A stretch of 64,000 nt of DNA from Piezodorus guildinii. Taxonomy: Eukaryota > Arthropoda > Insecta > Hemiptera > Pentatomidae. The notes under the pieces are model-generated. The model made no database searches, had not been told where the DNA came from, and saw nothing but the letters and a program-made list of their open reading frames with translations. Position 1 is the stretch's first letter. Each line of letters starts with the position of its first letter. A program made the position numbers and the translations under genes. Location of the stretch: contig CM041293.1 in assembly GCA_023052935.1 (NCBI GenBank), positions 170,149,341-170,213,340 of the forward strand. The letters are read 5' to 3'. Shown here piece by piece: positions 1 through 10,629 of the stretch.

Positions 1-300
1 TCCATCCCGCTTTTCTTTCCTCGGAGTTCATAATGGTTTGAGTTTAAGGGGTGTGGGTGATTATACCTTACAGCCACCATTCAGGTGGAGGGATTGCCTC
101 TTTTGAGTCTCCAGGCCCGCTCCCCCATCCGGGGCGTATCCTAGGGAAGGTGACTCTAGGGGTCGTACTGTAGGTGACCTTGTGTGTAGTGTGCTGTGCT
201 TGTGTTAGTGTACTGTTCCTCCAATAGCTAATTGCAACCTTCCGGCTGGGCGAAGGGGTCGCCCACGAGTGAAACTGGATATCAAAAATGAAATCTTTTT
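1..300 (-). mobile_element. Possible 5' part of a transposon running off the left edge
   Basis: This stretch is clearly richer in G and C than the AT-rich DNA to its right. Read on the minus strand it is open from about 526 to 68, and a second ATG lies at 31-29, opening a frame that leaves the window. The composition resembles the 5' region of a LINE. No catalytic motif lies inside the window, so the class is inference only. Confidence 0.3.
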
Positions 301-1137
301 GGTACATCTGGCAAAGAAGAATGATAATCCTTGTCTTAAGTGCTATACTGGCTAGAAAATTTAAAAGAAACACTTGTAGAAGACATAAACAATAGATAAA
401 TCGAGTGCAATCATATGTTTTATTTAAGCTACATGTGATTGTAGGGATGGGGAGGGGGGGAGGGTGATGTGGTTTTTGATAAATAACAAAAATCAGTCTC
501 CTTACACTCAACTCGAAAGGCATCAAAAAAAATAAATTATATTGGAAGGATATTCTAAATTATTTAATTGTTCATTATGGTCCACTAAGGTCCACTACAA
601 AAAATCTTTAAAAGGATATGAACATATGACAAACAACATATGAAAGTGGCGATTCTGATTAATTTGTTTGTCCTGCGTGTTACCTCGTGGAGTTTGGTCC
701 ATAAATTAAGATGATAAAATGTAAATTAATTATTTTATTTTATGTTACATATAACTTACTGAATTTGTTTATATTATTTATAATAGTTTCATTTATAATG
801 CTCGTTAAAAATGTAGAATATTTTTATTGTTTTTTATATTACATTAAATTTTGCATGTGTATGTAATGTTATGTCTTTATAATGACTTATTACCTATTTA
901 AAAAATGAATGTTTTGGGGACAAGAGGTGTCAATAACCATCCACAGGATGTCAATAACTAGTTTTTGAGATTTTTACCATTAAATATTGCATATTGTAAA
1001 ACAATTGAGCTTTTGGCCCCAAAAAAAACTCTTGAGTCTTTAGGAGGATAAATAAAGAAAGCCATAGGAAGTTTCAATTTGATCCGTTCACAAAAAGTAT
1101 TTATTTTTAATTTCACCACCTCCTCTCCGTCTTAGGC
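301..1137. other. AT-rich stretch with no recognised feature
   Basis: Simple AT-rich sequence with homopolymer runs and stops in every frame. I see no gene, terminal repeat or RNA gene here. Confidence 0.5.
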
Positions 1138-1450
1138 TATTTCAACACTCACTAGACAAACGGTCAAACATTCCTCTGAACTAAAAACGGCTCATCTACA
1201 TGACTATCATAAGACCAATCTGGACTTACGGAGTAGAGCTTTTGGGCTCTACTAAACCATGAAATTCTTCCCGCATCCAATCCTTTACAATCCAAAATCC
1301 TTCGTAAAATTCATCAGTAGATACTAGTTTAGAATATTTTTAGAGTGAAGCTTCTCTACATGCATATCATGTCATTGTATTACATAACATCAAATTTACT
1401 TCATGTGTTTTTTTTTGTTAATACAGTTGTAAATACCGATAAAACGTTTA
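1138..1450 (+). mobile_element. Jockey-family fragment: reverse transcriptase C-terminus and 3' UTR
   Basis: The translated fragment follows the same protein as the copies at 2.6 and 30.3 kb (motifs IYMTIIRP, WTYGVELLGS and SLQSKILRK) but has internal stops and an internal deletion. From about 1325 it continues into the family's 3' UTR (ATTTTTAGAGTG, then AATACAGTTGTA). It is a non-functional relic of the Jockey family called C here. Confidence 0.75.
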
Positions 1451-1484
1451 AAAAACACAATAAAATTCACAGAAATGTGAAAAT

Positions 1485-1945
1485 GTCACTGGGTGTTAAT
1501 AACTGTTTGGTTTACCCTACCTTGGCCTTACTTTAGACAAATCCTTTACATTCACTACTCATATCAATAGAAAGCGAAAAAAATAATATTTAAAATGTAA
1601 CCTTACTTAACAAAAATCCCATTTGAGCCCTAGGAACCACTTTTTTAATATATAAACCAGTCATACGCCTCGCCAGTTTGGAGTTCAACCTGCTTGACTA
1701 CTTATTAAAAACGTGAAAGAATTCAAAACTTATCTATGCGTAAAATTAATAATTACCACCGCTACACGAAAATATCCTCTATGCTCAAAGACTTGCAGCT
1801 TCTTACAGTTCAACACTTTGTCTATAGTCAAACATATTCTTATTTCAATAAAACTCCAGCCTCCGAAAACCCATTAATAAAAGAAATAGTCAATTATAAC
1901 AAATATTCCCCAAAACCCTACACTCATAACAGAACAAAGCATGTG
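1485..1945 (+). pseudogene. Second, more decayed Jockey-type reverse transcriptase remnant
   Basis: Translation gives pieces typical of the region after the RT active site: YLGLTLDKSFTF near 1505-1545, a broken 'IYKPVIRPAS' near 1640, and an open 73-codon end (1736-1957) with the hydrophilic tail usual in Jockey proteins. Stops and frameshifts separate the pieces. The sequence differs from family C, so this is another family or a much older copy. Confidence 0.55.
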
Positions 1946-1989
1946 TTATTAAATTAATTTAGTTTATTTTCATTCATAAATTTTATATT

Positions 1990-4198
1990 TTAGCAATGTC
2001 ATCGTGAAAAAAATTGTGGACGTTGTGAAAAAAAAGGTGGACGTTGTCTCGTCTACTCGTGGCTTGTATTGTACGGGAGCCTTCCTTGATGTGGAACAGG
2101 CCTTAGACTGAGTCTGGCACCCGGAATTGCTTTACAAGCTCCGCCAATTCCTCCCCCTACATACTTCCTTATTATCCAGTCCTACCTCACTGACAGATCC
2201 TTCAAAATGAATCATAATAATTCATATTCATCCATTTTTAGTCAGTCTGCTGGTGTCCCTCAAGGTAGTATCCTAGGACCCATCCTTTACACAGTTTATA
2301 CAGCTGATATCCCAACCCATCCTAACACCTTCCTTTCTACCAATGTTGATGACACTTGTGTGTTATCAGTCAATACTGATCCAACTATTGCCTCTCAAAC
2401 TCTCCAATCCCACCTCAGAGACCTTGAAGTATGGTGTCAGAACTGAAGAATTCAAATAAATTCCAACAAATCCAACCAAATTACTTTTACCCTTCGTCGT
2501 AAACCTATGACTTCCTGCCCTACTGTCTCCGTCAATAATACTCCTCTTGTCCCGGTTGAACAGATCCGATATCTAGGACTGCATCTTGACAAACGCCTTA
2601 CTTGGAACCCTTATACAAGACTGAAACGACAAGAAACTGTACGACGTTTTCGACTACTTCAACACTTACTAGACAAACGTTCTAATCTCCCACTTAACTA
2701 CAAAAGACTCATCTACATGACTATCATAAGACCGATATGGACTTACGGAGTTGTGGTCTGGGGCTCTACTAAACCATCAAATTTTTCTCGTATCCAATCC
2801 TTACAGTCCAAAATCCTTCGTAAAATCCTCAATGCTCCTTACTTTGTCACCAACAAACTCATCCATAAAGACCTTAATGTCCCATATGTTGCTGATTTGG
2901 CCCTGTACGAGGTATCAATCCTTCCATGACAAACTCCATTCGCACCCTAAGCCTTTCGTTTTAATCCTTTCTTCCTCTTCAATTCCTGACAATCCTCCGA
3001 GGCGTCTGAAAAGGAGATGGCCCTGGGTCCTTCTAGTTTAGATTATTTTTAGAGTGCTTCCATTGGGAAGCTTCTCTACATGGGTTCCTGCCTTTTTATA
3101 TTTCATTCAAATTTACTTGTTATAATAATAATAATAATAATAGGCTTAGCGAACCCGAAGGTTCGATGCCGATACCACCAAATTCCGTCTACACAAATCG
3201 TCCAATGCTCACCATTCAAGCCCAAGCTCCCGAGATCAGCCTTAACGCAATCCTCTCATCTCCGCTTCGGCCTACCTTTCGGACGTCTACCAGTCGGATC
3301 AGCAAATACCAACTTTCTCGGAATCCGCTCGTCATCGAGCCCAACAACTTTACTCGCCCATTTGAGTCTCCGCGATGCAATCAGCTCAATTATATTCACA
3401 GGATGCAAGTTCCGCAATTCCGCGTTATGCAACCTTCTAAACTCCCCAGTGGCCTCATCTCTCTTTGGACCAAATATTTTACGCAATACCTTATTTTCGA
3501 AAACCTTAAGCCGTTGTTCATCCTTTAAAGTAAGCGGCCACGTTTCACATCCGTAAAGAACCGTTGGAAGAATAATAGTTTTATAAATTCTAATCTTTAA
3601 GTTTTTAGATAGAAGCCGCGAACTAAGTAACTTAGCAACTGAATAATAACACGCATTTCCCACCTTTAACCGGGACTTTATTTCTTCCTGGATTTCATTT
3701 TTTCTAGTTATAATTGAACCTAAATACTTGAATTTCTCTACGTGTTCAAAAGTATGACCTGATACATCAATATCACCAAGATCGACACCGTTTCTGCTAC
3801 TAATCATATACTTCGTTTTATCGGTATTTAATTCGAGTCCTATTTCTTTACCGGTTTTTATTAACACACTTGTATTTAGTTGTATGGTTTCCGTGTCTTC
3901 ACCTAGCAGTACCAGATCATCGGCATACCCCAAAACCGGAATCTTGTCACCCATATTTAAGCCTTTCTCGGTACACATCACCTTTTCTATGACATATTCT
4001 AAAGCTATATTAAATAACACCGGTGAAAGGGAGTCACCCTGTTTCAAACCCGATCGCACCTCAAATCTCTCGGAGTAATTATGACCGATTCTAACTTTAT
4101 GGAATGTTTCCGACAAACACATTTCTACTAGGTTTACTAACTTTCTAGGTATTCTTATTTACTTGTTATACAGTTGTAAATTCCAATAAATAAATATT

Positions 4199-4214
<16 letters not shown>
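1990..4214 (+). mobile_element. Jockey family C copy, 5'-truncated, split by an RTE-like insertion
   Basis: Coding pieces in order: GAFLDVEQAL near 2070, SAGVPQGSILGPILY at about 2236-2290 (RT motif), NVDDTCVLS near 2342 where FADD is expected, RYLGLHLDKRLTW near 2570, and IIRPIWTYGVVVWGS near 2725. Frames are broken several times, the first catalytic aspartate of FADD is changed, and a 21-bp duplication sits near 2005-2045. The 3' UTR runs to 3123, is interrupted by an insertion, resumes at 4157 and ends in a poly(A) tract at about 4200. It cannot be active. Confidence 0.85.
3124..4156 (-). mobile_element. RTE-like LINE, 5'-truncated, inserted with a 13-bp TSD
   Basis: The minus strand is open for 288 codons (4122-3256). 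Motifs in order are SGLKQGDSLSPVLFNIALE, GYADDLVLLGED, KYLGSIITRKNEIQEEI, a region ending LYGCETWPLT, and a basic KGRPKRR tail. The YADD active site is intact. Only the RT half is present; endonuclease and N-terminal RT are missing. The 3' end is a TTA-type microsatellite (3124-3142 on the plus strand). The 13-base sequence ATTTACTTGTTAT flanks the insert at 3111-3123 and 4157-4169. I assign it to the RTE group from motif style, so the clade is inferred. Confidence 0.88.

Positions 4215-4286
<72 letters not shown>
4215..4286. repeat. (TA)n microsatellite
   Basis: An uninterrupted run of TA directly follows the poly(A) tail of the Jockey copy. Similar TA runs at 8.7, 9.7 and 15 kb belong to the duplicated gene-family unit. 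Confidence 0.95.
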
Positions 4287-4291
<5 letters not shown>

Positions 4292-4565
4292 ATTTTGCTC
4301 GTTTTCATTTGTAGGTTTTTGTATAATTTTTTCTGCAACCATACTATAATTTCAATTTAATTTTATGACTTATTAGTCATTTAGGCTGATTCTAAGGATG
4401 TTTCATCCGAAATTATTTGTGAATATCTTTTCATCTTGTAACTGTGTAAATAATGTTTCTTTTCGTCTTTCTTCTCATATGTATATATATCAATAGGGTT
4501 ATCTACTTATCTAAGAAAACATATTAAGTGTAAGGAACTAATTTTACAACTATTGTCCATTCCAG

Positions 4566-4835
4566 AACCCTGATTACTACGAAGACCCAAGAACCAGGAG
4601 AAAATACGTGCCGAAATCGTATGGTGATGCTATGGTGGCCTTCTTGGCTTCTATTCCTATCCATCATAGAATTCGAGCACTCAACGAAATTTACATGATT
4701 GCCTTTAATATAGCTGGCGAGGAATTTTCAAAGTTGATAGACGATGAAGATAAAATTGATGATAGTATTATCGAGACGGAAGATTCTTCTTGTATTGTGA
4801 GTCAGATTATTTGTAAAATTATGTTATATTCATAA
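4566..4835 (+). CDS. Exon 3 of a distant paralogue of the orphan gene family (D-type)
   Basis: A splice acceptor (TCCATTCCAG) is followed by an open frame of 89 codons to TAA. Its start (NPDYYEDP) matches exon 3 of gene C (NPQFYEDR), and the next block VPKSYGDAMVAFLASIPIHH parallels VPKSYGEALNTYIASIPLQN, sharing the ASIP-x-x-x-R core. An acidic tail rich in D, E and I follows. Where exons 1 and 2 should lie upstream there is the (TA)n run and a Jockey insertion instead, so this is probably an orphaned exon. Function unknown. The frame is fully open, so expression from an unseen upstream exon cannot be excluded. Confidence 0.6.
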   Translation, partial: NPDYYEDPRTRRKYVPKSYGDAMVAFLASIPIHHRIRALNEIYMIAFNIAGEEFSKLIDDEDKIDDSIIETEDSSCIVSQIICKIMLYS

Positions 4836-5269
4836 TTTCCATAATTAGTACTGTTTAAGAAATGACCCTATTTTAAATATCGCATTGTATTTTTTTTTTT
4901 TAAATTAACGAACCCATTTGTGTATATTTCTAAATGTATATTAACTGCACTATAGTCATTTATTAAGAAATATTTATTCTTACATGTATTTTAGCTGCTT
5001 AAGAGATAATATTGGTAAAAAAGGTTTATTGTATGTGTATGTTTCGTATTGATTAAGACTTTACAAATGAAATGCGTGTTTCTACATGCACAGATACGTT
5101 ACTATACTTTGTAATTTTTTTTTTTAATTCTTTAATTAAAATTTTTAACATTAGATAGAACAATAAGTAAATGAGCTAGTTACAGAAAATTGGCTTGCTA
5201 AAGTCTCGAGAAGAATCTAACCAGCGGCAGCACTTCAATGTTTATTTGGTCAGTAGATCTCGAGGCCAC

Positions 5270-6290
5270 CATCTTTTTAGACGCCTCGGAGGATTATCGG
5301 GAATATATGTCGATTATATGATATAGGCAAGCGGATTTGTATGGGTGGGTAATTTGAAATGAAAGGAGGTGTATCTTTTTTGGGCAATTTCTGCAACTAG
5401 TGGGATATTCCGGTATCTATGGATGAGTTTGTTGGTAACGAAGTAAGGAGCTTCGAGGGTTTGTCGAAGGATTTCGATTGCCTAGTGGATCCCTATAGCT
5501 CAATGCCAAACGTTAGGTCTAATAATGGTCGTGCAAATGATTTTTTTTAAGTAAAGATGGAGTTTTGATCGTTTGTCAAATAAGTGTTTTAGTCTACGAG
5601 CAGTTTCTTGTTATTCAAGTCTTGTATGAGGATTCCGTGTAAGACGTTTGTCAAGTCCAAGGTATCGTATTTGTTCTACAGTGATAAGTGGTGTATGATT
5701 AATGAAAACAACGGGACAGGAAGTCAAAGGTTTACGGCGTAGAGTGAAGGTGATTTGGTGGGATTTATTAGGATTCATTTTGATTCTCCAATTGTGACAC
5801 CATTCTGCTATGGCTGACACATGACTCTGTAGGATTAGGAAGCAACAATAGGATTATTATTTACAGATATCACACAGGTGTCATCAGCGTAAGTAGATAG
5901 GATAGTGCTTGGATGGATAGGGATATCAGTTGCATACATCGTGTAGAGGCTTCGGCCTAGGATACTATCTAGAATTACAACGGCTGACTGAATACTGGGG
6001 AGTAGGAGAGTTTATGATTAACTTTAAAGGTTCTATCTGAAAGGTAGGAGCGGATTATTATAAAATACTTCGGGGAAAGGAATTCGCGGAGTTTGTAGAG
6101 CAGTCCTGGATGCCAAACTCGATCAAAAGCCAGTTCATCGTCGAGAAAGGCTTCAGTGCAGTACATTCCGCGTTCCAATGTAAAGGATACCACATCCACC
6201 ACACGATGGCACTGACGAATAGTAGAATAGGATGACCTAAATTCAAACTGGTGGTCAGGCGTAACCTGAATCTAGGAACGAGCATAACCT
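5270..6290 (-). pseudogene. Jockey reverse transcriptase remnant
   Basis: Blocks seen on the minus strand are RVVDVVSFTLERGMYCTEAF (6200-6145), AFDRVWHPGLLYKLREFL, SYLSDRTFKVNH and, after a gap covering the active site, QITFTLRRKPLTSCP and QIRYLGLDKRLTRNPHTRL (5740-5620). Frameshifts and a degraded FADD region show it is inactive. It is close kin to the Jockey copy at 45.4-53.4 kb. Confidence 0.7.
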
Positions 6291-6835
6291 TTTTAGGGAG
6301 AGTTTTTCAAGTATTTTGCCCTAGTATGTGCAATTATGAGGTCACAAAATGGAATAGCTATTGGAGGTTATGACACGGGAAAGAATCCTGCCACGAGTGT
6401 TAGACGTCCGGCATCTCCATCGTTACTCTTTGGCGTTGTAGTCTCCCCCAGCAATGGAGCGCGGACCTAAGTATTAGAATAAGGGTTTAAGGTGGTTCTA
6501 GTTGAGGAAATTACCTGGAGGGCAATATACAGCTGAGATTGCATTATTGAATGAATGGGAAGATAAGAAAATAGTGGTTGAATGAATGGTGTCAGATGGA
6601 GTTGAGGGAATCAGTGAGTGAGGTAAGGATTTGTGAATGAGGATACATGAGCAAGCGTGTGATTTGTTGTCTGGGTGATCTGATCTGTATGTAATGTAGT
6701 CACGTATGTAAAAGTGAGATTGAGTGGTGAAACGAGTTTCAGTAATCAGTGCAATGTCAATCTGATTGTCGTGATGAAATATGTCAAGTTCGTCTCGGTG
6801 ATTGTTCAGTCCGTTTGCGTTCCACAGTAGAAGAG

Positions 6836-7940
6836 CTAGGGACTTACTCTTCGTCGTGGGAGGCTAAGTGGTAAATGTGACAGGAGATTTGTAAGGAGAG
6901 ATATTAGAGGTCTTATCGTATTTTGGAGATCTAGTAGGAAGGAAGAGAGGATAGATGTAATATCAGATGGATTTTGGCTGGGATAGGGATAGTAGATAGT
7001 GTCATAGGATGGAGGATTAATTTGGGCATGAGATGGTTGAATATTCCTTAGGGGCCGTTTAGACTGAGCTTTCTCATCCTTTGATGGCATGAGGATGGAC
7101 ATGAGAGGCCTGAGGCTGTGGTTGGGAGATCTGTGGTTGAGTATGGGAGGAAGTCTTGGGCTGGGTGAGGAAGGTCGAGCCGGCTGAGAGCGAGGTTACA
7201 TTACTGCTGAATAGTTCTTGGAAGAAGAACTATAGGAGGTTGAAAGTCGCCGAGTTGGGTTGCTTCCTGCGGTCCTCCAGGTTTTATTCTTCTAGTGCAG
7301 AACTTTTCTGGGTTTGTCATATTGAGTCTGAGTAAAGTGCTTTTTGCCTGAGTCTAGTTCTATAGACTATGCAGACTTTGTAATTTGCTGGGTGCTCTTC
7401 ACTGCATAAAGCACATTTTGCTGGTGTGTCACGAGGCTTAGGACAGGTATTTGTTGACTGCAAACCTGCACATTTGACACATCGTGGTGGCAGTATGCTC
7501 TCGAGTGTCCCAAATTTTGGCAGTTAGTGCACTGAACTATTTCTGTTCTCCTTCTCGGCTCCTCAAAGCGAATAACGGAGTATACCAACCAGACGATTGA
7601 TATTGAATATGTCCTTGTTGTTCAGGGCTGGCTCAAGATACACAAAAAATAGATGATTCAGTAGAAAGGTTACTTAATGCTTCATATTTGTTACTGCTGG
7701 TTGAAGGTAAACTTCAGGATTTAGGTATAAGTATAGATAAAACTTGGGTTGGTTTAGCAGATTTATTTTTTTATTATTTATTTATTTTTGTTGGGTAATT
7801 TGCTCGGTGAGTCAAGTATTATGTTGCTTTGTCTTTTCTGTAGGTTTAGTCTTTTAAGATATTGTGAGTCAGTCTCACTTTCTTCAGAGAAGGCAGTATC
7901 TTCATCAGTTCCCATGCATGATCTTGTGCCAGAGGACATT
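6836..7940 (-). pseudogene. Jockey ORF1 (gag-like, CCHC knuckles), broken
   Basis: Nucleic-acid chaperone of the Jockey element. The start region reads MSSGTRSCMGTDEDTAF from about 7938. VIRFEEPRRRTEIVQCTNCQ leads into CCHC repeats at about 7570-7400. A proline-rich linker and SSFLLDLQNTIRPLISLLTNL lie at 6990-6880. Frameshifts between these blocks make it a pseudogene. Confidence 0.65.
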
Positions 7941-8251
7941 TTGAAGAAATTACGTAACGATAATTAAAAAAAACAAACAATTAACAAACGAAAAATTAAA
8001 TCAACTGTCTAAATATTTACAATTGTGTAGAAAAAATGAAATAAATCATTTCTAGGAAGAAAATACAAAAAAATAAAATAAAAAAAGTATTTATTAGACG
8101 TAGTTGAACTCATGCACAGTTAGACGTCGATATTGGCATGCAGCGCCTCAGGTGGCTGAGCTAAGAAGGAAATAGCTATATGGTAGTTTTAGAGATTAAT
8201 AGCCTCAGTATAAGAGCGGGCAGGTAGTTACTGCCAAGTTGGAATGCCAAC

Positions 8252-8496
8252 TAGGGGTGGGCATAATCGAATGACGACTATATGATCATTTGATTATTTC
8301 AATCATTCGAATTAATCGATTAACAGATTAATCGGTTTGGGAGAAACGAACTGAATTGTTTAACGATAATCGAGAGATTATAATGAGCTAAGGAGCTTAG
8401 CTTATTCGATCGTTCGATTATGAAATCATTCCATAATTTAAATCATCGAAGTCCGATCATCCGATTATGACGATCATTCGATTATTCCCAGCCCTA
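8252..8496. mobile_element. hAT-type MITE nested in the Jockey 5' region
   Basis: The 245-bp segment begins TAGGGGTGGGCATAATCGAA and ends with the imperfect inverse of that sequence (two mismatches in 22). A TAGGGNTGGGC terminus is typical of hAT elements. Flanking 8-mers ATGCCAAC (8244-8251) and GGGCCAAC (8497-8504) share GCCAAC, fitting the 8-bp hAT target duplication with decay. The interior is full of ATCGATT-like palindromes and codes for nothing. Confidence 0.85.
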
Positions 8497-8692
8497 GGGC
8501 CAACCCACTTGCCTGACACTTTAGGTTAGCTCACACTGTCTCACGTTACTGTACTTTGTGATATAAATATAAACACTTATTATATTCATCTTGTCATAAT
8601 TTTATTTTTCTTATCAAGAACTAATCCAAAAGTGTGAGGGAGTTGAAAAACAAGGTATTAGGATGAAAAATGTGTTTTGAATATATTTACTT

Positions 8693-8694
<2 letters not shown>

Positions 8695-8761
<67 letters not shown>
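8695..8761. repeat. (TA)n microsatellite inside the gene-family unit
   Basis: The same TA run, with the same flanks (TGTTTTGAATATATTTAC before, ATTCTTATAAAG after), recurs at 14949-14999. It was therefore duplicated as part of a larger unit. Confidence 0.9.
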
Positions 8762-8766
<5 letters not shown>

Positions 8767-9162
8767 CCATACATATATTCTTATAAAGTTAAATATACAT
8801 ATAGTATCTAGGCGTTCATGACCTTAGGGTTTTTTTATTTTTAAAACCAAAACAAAGAAAACAAACTTAAAAACAATTAATTTATTTTCAAATTTGTGAG
8901 TATCCTTAAACAATAATCCATGCAATAATTAGTTTTATTTCATTTTTTATAAGAATATTAGTTCCGGTTGCTGTATGTTTTGCTAACGGTTCGGCTCAGA
9001 TTGTAAGCCAATAGTTAAAAAACATAGTTTAGATTCAGAAACATTCACTTACCTTGGGTCGCAGATAAAACCATTTGGTTTTTCAGAGTGAAAGAAAATT
9101 CAATGTATTATAGACATAAAAGTTATAGTATTTAATATGATTTCTTCAAATATTTCCTTCAG

Positions 9163-9480
9163 CTGCATAATATCATGCTCATAGAATGTTTGCAGTTTAT
9201 TGTTAAAAACGCTGATAATTATTACAAAATAGTTTATTATTTCGAAATTACTACATTACAGTATACGCAGCAATATATATATGGTTATCAACTTATCAAC
9301 ATAAGGAAATACATAATGTTTAAAGAACTAATTATTTTACAACTTTTGCCCATTCCAGATCCCTAATGACCCAAAAAAACAGAAGAAATTACTTGCCAAA
9401 ATCGAGTTGGGATGGTGAGGTGGTCTGGTCTGATCCTATCGATCATATGGGTCAAGAGCCCCACGATATTCGCATGATGG
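9163..9480 (+). pseudogene. D-type paralogue: exon 2 end, intron and degraded exon 3
   Basis: After the acceptor TTCCTTCAG, a 69-nt exon reads LHNIMLIECLQFIVKNADNY and ends in YKI at a GT donor (9232). That is the position at which gene C exon 2 ends in HYKM and a donor. A 127-nt intron ends in CCCATTCCAG at 9358. Exon 3 (from 9359) starts IPNDPKKQKK, has lost several bases compared with the 4.5-kb copy, and hits a stop after about 20 codons. It is a decayed family member that preserves the exon 2/exon 3 arrangement. Confidence 0.6.
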
Positions 9481-9651
9481 TACGTTACTTCACTTTGTGA
9501 TATAAATACAAACACTTATTATATTCATCTTGTCATAATTTTATTTTTCTCGTTAAGAACATCACCAAAAGTGGAAGGGCGTAGAAAATGGCGTAACCCT
9601 TAAATAAAATGAGGTGTTAGGATAAAAGATTTCTTTGATTAAATTTACTTC

Positions 9652-9654
<3 letters not shown>

Positions 9655-9727
<73 letters not shown>
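9655..9727. repeat. (TA)n microsatellite
   Basis: A pure TA run in the same place in the 3' flank of this unit as the run at 8.7 kb. The RTE-like fragment begins at its right end. Confidence 0.92.
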
Positions 9728-9729
<2 letters not shown>

Positions 9730-10629
9730 ATAATAGTAGGCTTACCGAACCGGAAGGTTCAATGCCGCTACCAAAAAATTCCGCCTACACAGACTCGTCC
9801 AATGTTCACCGTTCAAGCCCAAGCCCCCGAGATCAGCCTTAACGCAATCCTCCCATCGACGCTTCGGCCTACCTTTCGGACGCCTATCATTCGGATCAGC
9901 GAATACCAACTTTCTTGGAATCCGCTCCTCACCGAAACCAACAACTTTGCATGCCCATTTGAGTCTCCGCAATGCTATCAACTCTATTATATTCATGGGA
10001 TACAAATTCCGCGTTGTGCAACCTTCTAAACTCCCCAGTGGCCTCATCTCTTTTCGGACCAAATATTTTACGCCGTACCTTATTTTTGAGAACCTTATGC
10101 CGTTGTTCATCCTTCAAAGTAATTGGCACGTTTCACATCCGTAAAGAACATTTGGAAGAATAATAGTTTTATAAATTCTAATCTTTAAGTTTTTAGATAG
10201 AAGCCGCGAACTAAGTAACTTAGCAACTGAATAATAACACGCATTTCCCACCTTTAACCGGGACTTTATTTCTTCCTGGATTTCATTTTTTCTAGTTATA
10301 ATTGAACCTAGATACTTGAATTTCTCTACGTGTTCAAAAGTATGACCTGGTACATCAATATCACCAAGATCGACACCGTTTCTGCTACTAATCATATACT
10401 TCGTCTTATCGGTATTTAATTCGAGTCCTATTTCTTTACCGGTTTTTATTAACACACTTGTATTTAGTTGTATGGTTTCCGTGTCTTCACCTAGCAGTAC
10501 CAGATCATCGGCATACCCCAAAACCGGAATCTTATCACCCATATTTAAACCTTTCTTGGTACACATCAACTTTTCTATGACATATTCTACAGCTATATTA
10601 AATATGAGAGGTGAAATAGAGCCACCCTT
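9728..10629 (-). mobile_element. RTE-like LINE fragment, second copy
   Basis: Nearly identical to the copy at 3.1-4.2 kb over its whole length, including the YADDLVLLGED active site near 10510 and the KGRPKRRWEDCVKADL tail. One frameshift near 10115-10130 splits it into two open pieces (10569-10114 and 10110-9742). The 5' part is missing; homology stops near 10629, where CR1-like sequence starts. Too little sequence around the TA tract remains to call a TSD. Confidence 0.82.

Larger units (their letters stand above)
5113..8542 (-). mobile_element. Jockey element, both ends present but internally deleted, 17-bp TSD
   Basis: The 3' poly(A) is the T-run at 5113-5124. ACGTTACTRTACTTTGT flanks the insert at 5096-5112 and 8543-8559 with one mismatch, so the insertion is complete. 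Read on the minus strand: ORF1 starts near 7938 and carries a CCHC knuckle region (QCTNCQNLGHSRAYCH near 7540-7490). The endonuclease starts near 6835 (LLLWNANGLNNHRDELDIF, then IDIALITET). Part of the endonuclease and most N-terminal RT are missing. RT motifs resume near 6290 and end near 5270. Frames are broken throughout. It sits inside the 3' flank of the D-type gene unit, which continues at 8543. Confidence 0.88.

Noticed and set aside
4608..4835. A stand-alone 75-codon gene starting at GTG 4608
   Set aside because: The frame extends upstream to a splice acceptor at 4565 and matches exon 3 of the gene family, so it is an exon.
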